In this document: positions 36,309-46,750 of the stretch, piece by piece
How the letters are laid out: the number at the start of each line of letters is the position of its first letter
Position numbering within the stretch: position 1 is the first letter of the stretch
NCBI GenBank assembly: GCA_051453625.1
Contig: JBOZIK010000001.1
Location: forward strand, 44,096,012-44,160,011
Length of the DNA: 64,000 nucleotides
DNA from: Welwitschia mirabilis
Lineage: Eukaryota; Gnetophyta; Gnetopsida; Welwitschiales
Direction: 5' to 3'
Program-made: the position numbers and the translations under genes
Notes under the pieces: model-generated
Databases searched by the model: none
Seen by the model: the letters and a program-made list of their open reading frames with translations, nothing else
Told to the model about the DNA's origin: nothing

Positions 36309-36587
36309 ATGAACAATTCGCTTGCGAAAAATGGAGCATTTCACCGTGCGTTGCAAGCAGCAAAAACAACTTACCACTGCTTGAGAGCGACTGGGCAATT
36401 TAAGGGGAAGTGTTGGCAAGACTTTGTCAAACACTATAAATTTCCTTTAGTTTCTGCAAAAGATGAGCCAAACTGGCTGATTGCGATGTACAGAGGAAAG
36501 ATTCTTCCCAAAGATTGCAATTATAATGATGGTGCGGAGTTGTCTGTCATCTTTCTCGCGGATTTTCACAAAGATTTCGACGCTTAG
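36309..36587 (+). CDS. Small unassigned ORF, 92 codons
   Basis: ATG to TAG without interruption, preceded by TATAAAAG at about 36287, some 20 bases before the start codon. That is too close for a normal leader unless transcription starts elsewhere. The product is mixed and not low-complexity, with LRATGQFKGKCWQDFVKHYK and an acidic end FLADFHKDFDA. No domain recognised. It could be an exon of a host gene fragment next to the bHLH locus, or a chance frame; composition favours a once-coding sequence. Confidence 0.35.
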   Translation: MNNSLAKNGAFHRALQAAKTTYHCLRATGQFKGKCWQDFVKHYKFPLVSAKDEPNWLIAMYRGKILPKDCNYNDGAELSVIFLADFHKDFDA

Positions 36588-36599
36588 CCTGGGACTCTA

Positions 36600-38089
36600 G
36601 GGTAGACCGACGCAAAGATATTTTAAAAACGAAGTGAGGTGGCTCTTTCAAAATGTTCTAGCAGTCCACCAATAGCAAAATAGTTCGGAAGGCAGGTGGC
36701 CGATGGCGACAGTGACTCTAACGCGACATTTATGGGTCCAACGTTCAGGCTCTGACTTATCTCTCGGTCTTCTGTTGTCTAATTCTTCCCATCCAGCGGT
36801 GATATCTTTTATGTGGTTCCCCATGTAATGGTGATATCTGTTATGGCCTTATTCGTCCTTTTTTAAATTCTCTCATGAAGGTTGAATGAAAAGCACCACG
36901 ATCAACTTAGGGTAAGAGAAATAGAAAGTCCTCAAGCTCTCCTTACATTCACGGCTGACACAGCATCGACGCAAAATTTTAGTAAAGGATTAGATGAAAA
37001 TAAGTGAAAATAAGCACGTAATCGAAGGACCATAAACAAAATTTTAGTAGAACAGTTGCACAGAGGGCCACTAGCAAAGAAAGGAAATTGATATATGACA
37101 AAGTGGTTTCCAATACCTTGCCAAACTAGGGAAAATGATCAAACAATGTCATTGCATTAAGATTTGTCCTAATTTATAGACATGGTTTAATATTAGTATA
37201 TTGAATCTAGCCATAATTCTTTAAGATTCCAGAATCTTCTAGTAATTTTAAAACTTTTAGAATTCATAATTATTAGAATTTTGTTAAAAAATTTTAACAT
37301 TCGTAAAATCACTTACGCTCCTATGTTAGTGGCATTAAATTAAAAATTACATAAGCATTTTGTTAAGGGGGCTTTTGATGATTAACATTTGCATGGATGT
37401 GTATGTTGGAAAAGATCTTCATTAAATCCAATAAATCCTTTTCTTATTGCAAGCCATAATCATAATGAATGATGTTGACATGTAATCTTAGGTCAGCTGG
37501 ACAAAATAATTAGAAGTTCAAATTTTTTAATGACATTTGTACAGGCCTTAGTGGTAAATTTTATAAAGGAAATGTTCATCGCATAAGCTTGAAATATATC
37601 ATGTGTAATGGCAATCCCCTTTTACCATCTATACAACACTCCTATCCTACATAACTCCATCGCCTTATCACCCCTCTTCATTCACTTCACCTACCTAAAA
37701 CTATTGTTACTAATTATTCCTTTTACCTTATCCCTTTTCCCATTTCAACAATTGGTAGGAAGGAAAACGAGAAAGGGACCAGCTTGATGTAGAGTTACTA
37801 TGGAAAATTCAGTTGTGGAATCCCTTCCATTATTAGAGAACAGTAAAGTGTTGTCCTTGGCATTTCTTCCAGACAACATGGGCATGGAATTTATACATAT
37901 CATGCTAGATGCAGGCATAGGATTTCAGAAAACCACTGCTAGTGAAAGATCAATCATCTAACATGTGTTAGTTTCTTCTCATAGTCATGAAACAACATTT
38001 CAAGGAACTCTAAAAGGCTCCATTCTGTCCCCTTCTTAAAATGTAACAAGTGGATTTGTCTTATAGCTCTAAAAGGCACTTCTTTAGTC
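36600..38089. other. Intergenic DNA, no gene recognised
   Basis: Balanced composition fades into AT-rich sequence near 37000. No feature beyond scattered short frames. Confidence 0.55.
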
Positions 38090-38578
38090 ATCCTATCATG
38101 ATTATACCCATTTGTAACATACCGGTGTGAAATAGTTAAGGGTCTTCAACAAGATCACTAAAATGATTAACATCTTTAATCACAAGATCTTTAGTAGGAA
38201 CAAATTCATTCTGCCATAAATGAGGCTCAGGATTGCCTTACACTTTCAAACCCTCTTAAAAATGTTCATGTAGTTTGAAATACCAAGCATCCCTATAGAG
38301 CCCTTTCTTGAGTCCCATAATGGAGCTACATGTACGCCCTATTCATAAAGGACATGAAGCACTTGCTTAAGAGGCAAGCCTCTACTCAAATAAACATATT
38401 GCTTCTTTGAAGAAATGGCTTGTATGATAATTTCCTCTTTGTTAAATGGAATTGTGTAATATTTTCCAACCTTTGACTCACGCCCATTAAGATCAAAGAA
38501 AACTGATGGTCCTCCTTTAAATATTCTCTGAAAAATATTTAGAAAAATAGAGCTATGCTGTTGGTGGCCTAAATTGCA
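38090..38578 (-). pseudogene. SNF4 / KIN-beta-gamma-like CBS-domain gene fragment
   Basis: On the minus strand a frame from 38578 to a TGA at 38246-38248 gives 110 codons with one internal TAG (38339-38341). Around it the reading is LPLKQVLHVLYE, stop, GVHVAPLWDSRKGS, then GMLGISNYMNIFKRV. This matches the first CBS repeat of plant SNF4-type SnRK1 subunits, which sense energy status (LPVKQ.FHIL.EQG..APLWD..KG..VGVL..LDFIL). The stop falls where those proteins have Gln, so it is a C to T change. The N-terminal 60 codons (with KVGKYYTIPFNKEE) do not match SNF4 well. A second frame, with EPHLWQNEFVPTKDLVIKD, follows at about 38237-38135. Confidence 0.5.
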
Positions 38579-39410
38579 CTTCTAAAGGAAGCAACTCTGA
38601 AATTAATATGATTGTATTTAGGCTAGCATAGGGCGATTCAACTAACGAATGTCATAAACTTGAGAGCGTAGGCTAACATACTAACCGAGCATTTGCATTA
38701 ACAAGATAAATCATCATAATCCATAATAGAACTCTTTTTCTTATCAGTTTGTAATTTGTTATGCAAGAAAGGAAAGAACAATGCAAACTAATCTAAGATG
38801 AAATGCAAAGTGCATAAGAAACAATGAATGCAAGCCTATGATAACCAATTTATGAGTTGTTATCACCCAAATTCAGCCCTTATAACCTATATCAAATTAG
38901 AATTAATCTACCAAAAGCATAGATGGAAGCTTATGTTATGAAATAAATGCAGAAAATATTAAGAAACTATGTTGACGAATGGAGAAAGTTATGATGTTAA
39001 CCTAAATAAGCTTAAACCATTAAATTTAAAAAAATTAAAAGTTGACTAAAGAACTAGTTGAGACACTAACACTTCAACCATTTAGTTCAAAATGCATCAT
39101 CAAAATAAGCTCATGATGAAGTTACTTGAACTAATCAGGTTGATAATTGACATATTTACTATATACATATATTACATTAGGGGGAATGAAGAAAATAGAA
39201 AAACATGATAGAGCTTTTGGATGAAACACTGAGCAATACTTATTTCTAAGTATTGCTAATTATCCTAACTCGTATTTAGCTATATAAACAAGAGTGAGCA
39301 AAAGAAAATATTACTTTTTCAAGTAATAAAACATGTTCATAATGATATTAAAAAATAGTAAATTTTCAGCTTTATATTAAAATATCAAAATGTTACACAA
39401 AATTGTATTG

Positions 39411-39892
39411 NNNNNNNNNNNNNNNNNNNNNNNNNNNNNNNNNNNNNNNNNNNNNNNNNNNNNNNNNNNNNNNNNNNNNNNNNNNNNNNNNNNNNNNNNN
39501 NNNNNNNNNNNNNNNNNNNNNNNNNNNNNNNNNNNNNNNNNNNNNNNNNNNNNNNNNNNNNNNNNNNNNNNNNNNNNNNNNNNNNNNNNNNNNNNNNNNN
39601 NNNNNNNNNNNNNNNNNNNNNNNNNNNNNNNNNNNNNNNNNNNNNNNNNNNNNNNNNNNNNNNNNNNNNNNNNNNNNNNNNNNNNNNNNNNNNNNNNNNN
39701 NNNNNNNNNNNNNNNNNNNNNNNNNNNNNNNNNNNNNNNNNNNNNNNNNNNNNNNNNNNNNNNNNNNNNNNNNNNNNNNNNNNNNNNNNNNNNNNNNNNN
39801 NNNNNNNNNNNNNNNNNNNNNNNNNNNNNNNNNNNNNNNNNNNNNNNNNNNNNNNNNNNNNNNNNNNNNNNNNNNNNNNNNNNNNNNNNNNN
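39411..39892. other. Assembly gap (482 N) flanked by duplicated sequence
   Basis: 39350-39410 and 39893-39953 are 61-base segments differing at one base. Probably an unmerged overlap, so the real gap may be zero or negative. Confidence 0.95.
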
Positions 39893-40190
39893 AAAAAATA
39901 GTAAATTTTCAGCTTTATATTAAAACATCAAAATGTTACACAAAATTGTATTGATAAGTTTGTGTTTTCATTTGCAGGTGACACTAGAACATTTGAGATA
40001 TTGATGTGCTCTTTTAAGGATGCCTAGATTTTCTTCTTGATCTCTTTGTGTAGTTCTATTTCTAGAGCCCTTTTTTCAAAAGATCCCTACTCCCCATAAT
40101 GATATCCTCCTTATACACCTTTAGCTTGTTTCTGTTTCATTGTTTCCTTTCTTGCTCTTAAATAAAATAAAGTATAATATACTGTACATG

Positions 40191-40192
<2 letters not shown>

Positions 40193-40236
<44 letters not shown>
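40193..40236 (+). repeat. (TA)n microsatellite
   Basis: Uninterrupted TA dinucleotides, more than 20 units. Confidence 0.95.
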
Positions 40237-40238
<2 letters not shown>

Positions 40239-40329
40239 CCTGCTAACTAACTAGTTTATTAACTTGAATTCTAAAGAGGAATATCAAATACTATCTAAAA
40301 TGCATAATTATAAGATCAAAAACATTTCA

Positions 40330-43070
40330 TTAATAAGAAAAGAGAAAAAGAGACTTATTATTTTTCTTTTCTCCTTTTGAAAACAAAAAAGATGCTCTTT
40401 ACTAGATTTCGATTCTTCTAATTTCTTAGATAATTGGGCTATTTTTTTTTCCTATTCCAAAGTAGCCAAAATTTTCCTTTGTTCCTCTTGTAAAATAGTA
40501 TCATTTAAATCTATAGTTTTTATATCTGTTGGCTCTCTAGTTACTACCTTTTTGCCTTTGCCTCTTCCTCTTAAAGAAGACCTAAACTGCTTTGGCTCTC
40601 CTCTCTTTCTTTTAGGGGCTGAAAGAATTTTTGTTTTGGGACTTTGATGCACATGTTCTGGTTCTACAACTACCTTAACTTGTAGTTCTACTCTTGAAGT
40701 TTATCCTATCAGGACTATATACATCTCTAATGAATCCCTGTTTTCTCATTTTGAAAAGGTATCTACAAAAATGCTTCTCAACATGGTCATATTGTTCACA
40801 ATTCTATCTCTAAAGGAACATAGTTGCTGAAAATCTTAAGAGGACACAACAAACGTTTTTATATTTATTTCACATTATTCTATTATTCTACAAAATTTTA
40901 TGGCTATACCATTTTAAAATTTTTTAAATTCTCTGTTAGAAACTTAACTTCTTTTTTGTACAATTTCGATCCTCAAGGATTTAATATCTTTTTTAACAAT
41001 TATCAAAAATTCTGCTTAGCTTTGATCACACCCAGAAGTCTTTTAAATGATACCTTCTAATTGCTCTTCAAATCTATCAATAAAATCATAGAGCTTCTGA
41101 GGATAGTAACCAAGGCTTTGCAAAACTGCCAATTCTTCATGTCCAAAATCAATTCTCTTACTCAACTTAACCTCCATTAAGTGGAGTTCATGTAGTAATC
41201 TCATATTTTCTTTTTCTAAAATTTTAATACTAAGTTGGGTGGATTTTGGACATATTAGCTTAATATCCCTCTTCAACTTTGTATGATATTTCCTTAAAGC
41301 ATCTGCAATACTTAGCTTTGTTTTATTATCAATTTTATCAGTGAGAGTTGAAGAGGTTGAATGAATACTTTGTATTAAACTTACTGCTCTTCAGATCTCC
41401 TATTTTGTTTTTGAAGACATATGCTCAATGCTTGGATCTTAAAGAGGTTAACTAGAAGATCTTACTTCTTCCATCTGATTCTTGAGAGCCTTATTTTCTT
41501 CTATCATTTGATTTATGGCTCTTTTATTTTCTCCCAAAATGGAATAATAATAACTAAGAGAATTTAGGGCTTCAAGCCATTTATGTCTATATTCCTGGGC
41601 CTCTACATGAATCTTCATATACTTTTCATTCATACCCCTCAGATTTTCATAGAGCTTATCTAAGCATTCCCTACTTAAGGGTTGAGGCCCTTCATTATGC
41701 ATAAATGTTATGGATTTTTGTTGATTATTTGTGTGTTCAACATCATATTTCTTACTTGAAGCTAATTTTGTAATAACAATNNNNNNNNNNNNNNNNNNNN
41801 NNNNNNNNNNNNNNNNNNNNNNNNNNNNNNNNNNNNNNNNNNNNNNNNNNNNNNNNNNNNNNNNNNNNNNNNNNNNNNNNCTTGAAGCTAATTTTGTAAT
41901 AACAATACTAACATGTTTAATCTTTCTCTTGGAAAATTTTCCAATTCACCCCTGTCTTCGGTAGTGGTTTTTAATTTAACAACATGTTCATAAGCTCTTT
42001 GTAATTTTCTACTTAGCTTCTTGTAGGCTTTAGAGAGCTAAATATTCTTCCCCTTTTTAATTATTTTTTGTTGTAATCTTTTAGTCTTTTCCTTTTCTTG
42101 ATCTAATTTCTATTTCAAAAATTCATTTTCAATTTTTAAATCACCTAATTAATTTTGCAATGTTGATACTTCATCTTTTTTTTGTTATGATAAGTTTGAA
42201 TTTCATCTCTAATTGATTTTAAAGCACTACAAAGTCTGTCGATTTTATCCTCTTTGAGTGCTTTGGAGAATTGATCAGACTATAGTGGATACAAGGAAAG
42301 GAGTTCTTTAATAGAGAATTGTTTTGGATCTTGGCCCATACTTGGAGAAGGCAATAGCGAAGGAAAACTCTAAGGAGCAAAAGAGGGATTCTCCTAGGGC
42401 TAGTTGAGCAGTTCTTTATCCTATGGTTTTTAGAAGACTTAACTCTTTAACTTCAAATAAACTCTGAATCATCAAATCTACACAAGACTTATTTAGTCAA
42501 AATGAAACTTTGTTTTTACTTAATATTTAGGGTATCATAGATGGAAATCCTAGCCCTACTATATCAAAATCTCCTATTTTAACTTTCCTTATTTTTGAAA
42601 TATGTCTAACCAAACCCAAAAAGATTCCTTTTGTAATATTTATGTTTGGCTGATTTGTCTTGTTTTCATGACCGCTATCATATATAAGCTAAGTTATGTA
42701 ATACATTTTTGTTTATGCAGAATTGCTACCAAATTATTGACCACGATTCTTGAAATAATGAAGAGTTTAGGCTTTAAAACTTTATTCACTAGGATTCTGC
42801 TTTGCACTGCCACCCTTTCTAGAAGACCCATATTTAAATTTCTGTTTTCTTTTCTGCTTGTATCCTCAATGGATTTTCCTCTAAGTGGTAAGTCCAACAT
42901 TTATCTGATATCTTCTTGAGTAATTAATATTATTTTATTTTCAATAATTATTTCTAGTACATTTTGCTTATCATCAAATATCAATTCCTTATAAAATTCA
43001 TAGATAGATTCTAAGGTGAGTCTATCATTCATGGTTAGCCATGCATACCACCCCATCTTAACGATTCACT
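40330..43070 (-). pseudogene. Decayed minus-strand ORF with globular start and long coiled coil, probably transposon-derived
   Basis: Read from about 43040 on the minus strand: an N-terminal globular part (LTLESIYEFYKELIFDD, then a Q-to-stop change, then MLDLPLRGKSIEDTSRKE) to about 42694. A long heptad-rich, Lys/Glu-rich coiled coil follows in pieces at about 42340-41900, 41702-41448 and 41276-41043. A basic tail (PKRKRGEPKQFRSSLRGRG) lies at 40652-40452. The start resembles the replication-associated accessory ORF of plant Athila/Ogre-type retrotransposons, but weakly. Stops are mostly at Gln and Trp positions. Alternatives are a gag-like protein or a host coiled-coil gene. No recognisable polymerase follows downstream. 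Confidence 0.4.
41781..41880. other. Assembly gap (100 N) flanked by duplicated sequence
   Basis: The 26 bases 41755-41780 recur unchanged at 41881-41906, as expected for two overlapping contig ends. Confidence 0.95.
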
Positions 43071-43264
43071 ATTTAAAGTTTGTTAAGTAGGAGGCTGGAA
43101 AGCACATTTGCAAAATTTAATGAAGAAATAATTCTGCATTCTATCAAATTTATCACATTTGTTTGAACCAAATAAAGTTATTTATTAAAAAATGTTTTAA
43201 AAAAGAACTACTTAACCAATAATGTATAGGAAATAATTCATTAAGCAATTCTTTTCTAAAAAGA

Positions 43265-43390
43265 ATATAAAACGTGTTTTCACATAGTTGTTTTCACAAA
43301 TTTATTTTCACAAAGTTTAAAATGTGTTTTCACTAAAATATATTTTCTCAGAGTTGTTTTCACAAAATTGTTTTCATAAAATTGCAAATT
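43265..43390 (+). repeat. Short degenerate repeat of a TTTTCACAAA motif
   Basis: About seven copies of TTTTCACAAA or close variants separated by A/T-rich spacers. Confidence 0.75.
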
Positions 43391-44165
43391 TTTGTTTATT
43401 TCACCCTGTGTTAAGTTTTACATACTCCTGAATGCTAAAAATAGTGATATTAGACAAACTTAAGATTTTTGTGTGAAGTTGTTCTATCATAATTTAAGAG
43501 CACGAGAAAGCATGACAAAGCATAAGAAGATAAATCACATAAGTAAAAATGAAATTACATACCTATTTCCTACTTAAAATAGGTAAAAACCTGTACTTCT
43601 TATTGCATTTAATTCCCACGTTCGAAAAGACTAAAACTTTTCATTAGAAAAGAATTGGAAATAGAATTACTCCATGTAGATTTTAATGTGCAAAATTGAA
43701 TGACATGGTGGAAACGAGAACAATAAAGAAATTAGCTAATGTAAAATAGACATCGTGAAGGCTAATGTGGGCTATGTAATATGGAAGAGAGGTATTTATT
43801 GATTTTTGATAGAGATCGTTGAGAATGAGGAGAGATTGTCGAGTTTAACTTTAAGTGAGAGGTTTGAGAAATAGAGTATCATAATTAAGTGGTTGTTACT
43901 CTCTGTAGCAAAACGATTTGACAAGATTGTTAAGAACTCTCAGGTTTTCAACAGGGATTGTCGAATCTTTTATGGAGTCGGTAAATGGTTAGAAAGGGAT
44001 CATTAAGAACTTGAGAGTTCTTAATAGGGTCCTTCAAATCCTATCCACTTAAATATAATTGTATAAAATAGAACAAAGAAGTAAGGTCATGTGAAAGAAT
44101 TTATAGTGAAAAGTTAATGGAGGCCTTCAAGAGAAAGACCCCACTCTTCAGTAATAGATTTTTGT

Positions 44166-44490
44166 AAGTTGACTTGAAATCTGAATCAAAGATTTGACTT
44201 TAAACTAGTGTTAGTCAACTCTTTGAGCTTACTCTCATGGTTTGGCTTGAAATATGCCTTAAAATTTTAACTTTGAGTTGGTGTTAGTCAATCTTCTAGA
44301 CTTACATTATAATGGTTTGGTCTGCAAACTAACTCAAAGTTTTAGCTTTGAGTTAGTATCAGTCAATCAAGTGATGTTGTTCTATGTAGGCTTTGAGTAC
44401 TACATAAAAAATTGTATGTTTATTAAGTTGGCCTGAGATCTTACTTAAAGTTTTGAGTTTAACTTAGTATCAGTCAACTAGATAAACTTA
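44166..44490 (+). repeat. Degenerate tandem array, period about 74 bp
   Basis: Units start at about 44168, 44241 and 44316, and a separated one at 44427. Each begins with a variant of GTTTGGCTTGAAAT and has GAGTTAGTATCAGTCAA in its second half. Spacer material divides the third and fourth. Confidence 0.75.
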
Positions 44491-44499
44491 TTTCAGAAG

Positions 44500-45213
44500 T
44501 TTAATTTATGATAGTATTCTATTATAGGAATAACATAGGTAATAGTCAATTTCTTATTCTCTTCTGAAAATACATTTTTTCTCTCTATATTACTAATGAT
44601 TGTTTTCATAATATTATTTAAAGTTTTTATTAATTTAAAAATAAATTAAAGGATTTTACTAAGCACTTGGCAGTTGATGATAACAACAAAATCTAGTGGA
44701 TCCCTATAAATGCTTGCAACTTAGGGAAAAACTAAGCTGAACATAAATTGAGTTTGAGTTCCTAGTTTAGATTGAACCTTGGTCAGCTTGGGATTCCCTG
44801 ACTTTTGTCTTGTCACAAAGATCATTGTTGACATTTAGAACATCTTGGATGTTGGATAGAACAAGTATGTAATTCCTTTAGAATCTTTTACTTCATTACT
44901 GAAGATGTGTATATAGAGTATCTTAAGATGAATCACACTTGTCAACCACATTAAATAAGAATTATGCTATAAATTTCATTTCTTCAAGTTAATCACTTCC
45001 ATTCTCCATATTGATTCTTAGAGTTCCTTTATTGGTTTCTATTCAATCTTTATCATACTTATGTATTCAATCCTCATGGTATCTACTCCTTGTCACTCTT
45101 CCATTTCTACCTTAAGTGTTAAAAGGTAGAACATTAATTTTTAACATAGGTTTTATGTAGATTAATATGTGCATTAGAAGTGTATAATCCCAAGCACCTT
45201 AGATTTCTATTAG
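44500..45213. other. Intergenic DNA, nothing recognised
   Basis: AT-rich with no coding frame that I recognise. Confidence 0.55.
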
Positions 45214-45720
45214 GTCTGAGAATGAGGTGTAGTACTTACTGTATTATGGTTATAAATCAATTGCTAAGGTCTTAGATACCTTGAATACCTTCATTACTAA
45301 ATATGGTAGAGGACATTTTAAGAATGAAATCATTGCTCTAAGTTTTGGTCTTATGATTCATCACTTCATGGATGAGTATTTGAGGGTTAGGACAGAAGAA
45401 CTATATCAATAACTTAATCAAGGAGACTTAGCTTATGATATTTCCTTAGGCTAATTAGCTGGATGAATGTAGGTGTTAGAAAATAGAGTTGATTAGCTTC
45501 AAGACACAAATCCTGTACTTAGTCTAGCTACACTAAGTTTTGATAGGGAGAATATAGAGAAGATGATATAAAATGAGAAGCCTTACAAGATCTTTTTAAC
45601 GAGCTCACTTGGAAGAAATTAATATGCTCTCAAAATCCCTAAGTGAAATACACCTATTGCTCTCAAATGAGAGTAGTTTGCACAAGGCTTCAATTATGTT
45701 TCTAAGAAATGATGTAATAA
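45214..45720 (+). pseudogene. Decayed ORF of unknown family
   Basis: One frame reads as protein with stops only at Gln/Trp-type positions. It contains YYGYKSIAKVLDTLNTFITK, GRGHFKNEIIALSFG and MDEYLRVRTEELYQ. It looks like a transposon gag or host protein. No family assigned. Confidence 0.35.
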
Positions 45721-45804
45721 TTACTTTATCTAATAAAGTTTCTATTTTCTATTTTATTTAAATAAATTTATTTTATAACTATCTTTATTTTCCTATGGAC
45801 ATAT

Positions 45805-45904
45805 NNNNNNNNNNNNNNNNNNNNNNNNNNNNNNNNNNNNNNNNNNNNNNNNNNNNNNNNNNNNNNNNNNNNNNNNNNNNNNNNNNNNNNNNNNNNNNNN
45901 NNNN
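45805..45904. other. Assembly gap (100 N)
   Basis: Run of N between the decayed ORF and the LINE fragment; flanks are not duplicated. Confidence 1.
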
Positions 45905-46750
45905 TATCAAACCTAGATTGTTTCCTCTGTCATTCAACCAATGAAACCACAAATTACCTCTTCTTTTCTTGCCTATTCTTCAAAGAAGTGTATTCTATCA
46001 TTTCTCATTTCCTCTTGTTCAAACCTCCTTACTCGTGGACAGAAGTGAAATGTTGGCTAGAACATGAGTTAAAGGCCAGAAATATCAAGAATCGTTTGAT
46101 AAGGGCAACCTTCATATCCACAGTCTATAGCATTTGGAAGTAGAGAAATAACATAACATTCAGAAATACCCAACCCAGTGTGTATTCCTACTTCTAACAG
46201 ATTAAATTCAGTCTCTAGATAACTCTTGTAGGGATCACATTTATTAAAAATACCCCCTCAATAGGCTCTAGTGTAGGAATACATGCATTTTTCCTTAGTT
46301 TAAATAGTCTTCTTAGTCTTTAGTATCCTCTATTTTCTTTTCTTAATCCTTGTTCTAAGACAACGATCTCAAGTGAAAATTCAGTTAACTTCTATGTCTT
46401 CTCCAGGAACCAATTAGATGAAGCAAGTATAGATAATAATCTTGTAAGCAGAGGATGCTAAGTTATTGATTTATAAGGTGCACTGAGAGGAAGTGTCATT
46501 TTTTCCCTATTGAGCCTCCATTAGTATCCCATAATTTAATCAAGATGCGAAGAGGAAAGAAATTTCAACTATAGATCCTGCTATATGCCTTGTAAGAGAT
46601 GAGTGGCCATAATCTTTGTAAGGTGAATGGTAAGGATAAGGAAGGCTTCTTCAGACCTTCTCCAATTGAGCCTCTGATTATTGTTAAGAGTCTGTGCCTT
46701 AAAACTTAATGATAATAGAATTCCTTACTTCTTTCCCAAAATAAAAAAAG
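45905..46750 (+). pseudogene. LINE 3' fragment with C-terminal zinc-binding domain
   Basis: The frame reads LDCFLCHSTNETTNYLFFSC, then LFFKEVYSIISHFLLF, then LKARNIKNRLIRATFISTVY and IWK. This has the C-x2-C...H-x4-C layout of the zinc-binding domain at the end of plant LINE reverse transcriptases. A stop follows IWK where such elements have Glu/Arg. The fragment ends in an AT-rich, A-rich tail near 46750. The rest of the element lies before the gap or is missing. Confidence 0.75.

Larger units (their letters stand above)
38580..40329. other. AT-rich intergenic DNA with gap and (TA)n run
   Basis: No gene seen. Includes an N gap at 39411-39892 and a (TA)n microsatellite at about 40193-40236. 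Confidence 0.65.

Noticed and set aside
44166-44490. CRISPR-like array
   Set aside because: Units are long, degenerate and adjacent with no unique spacers, and the DNA is plant nuclear.
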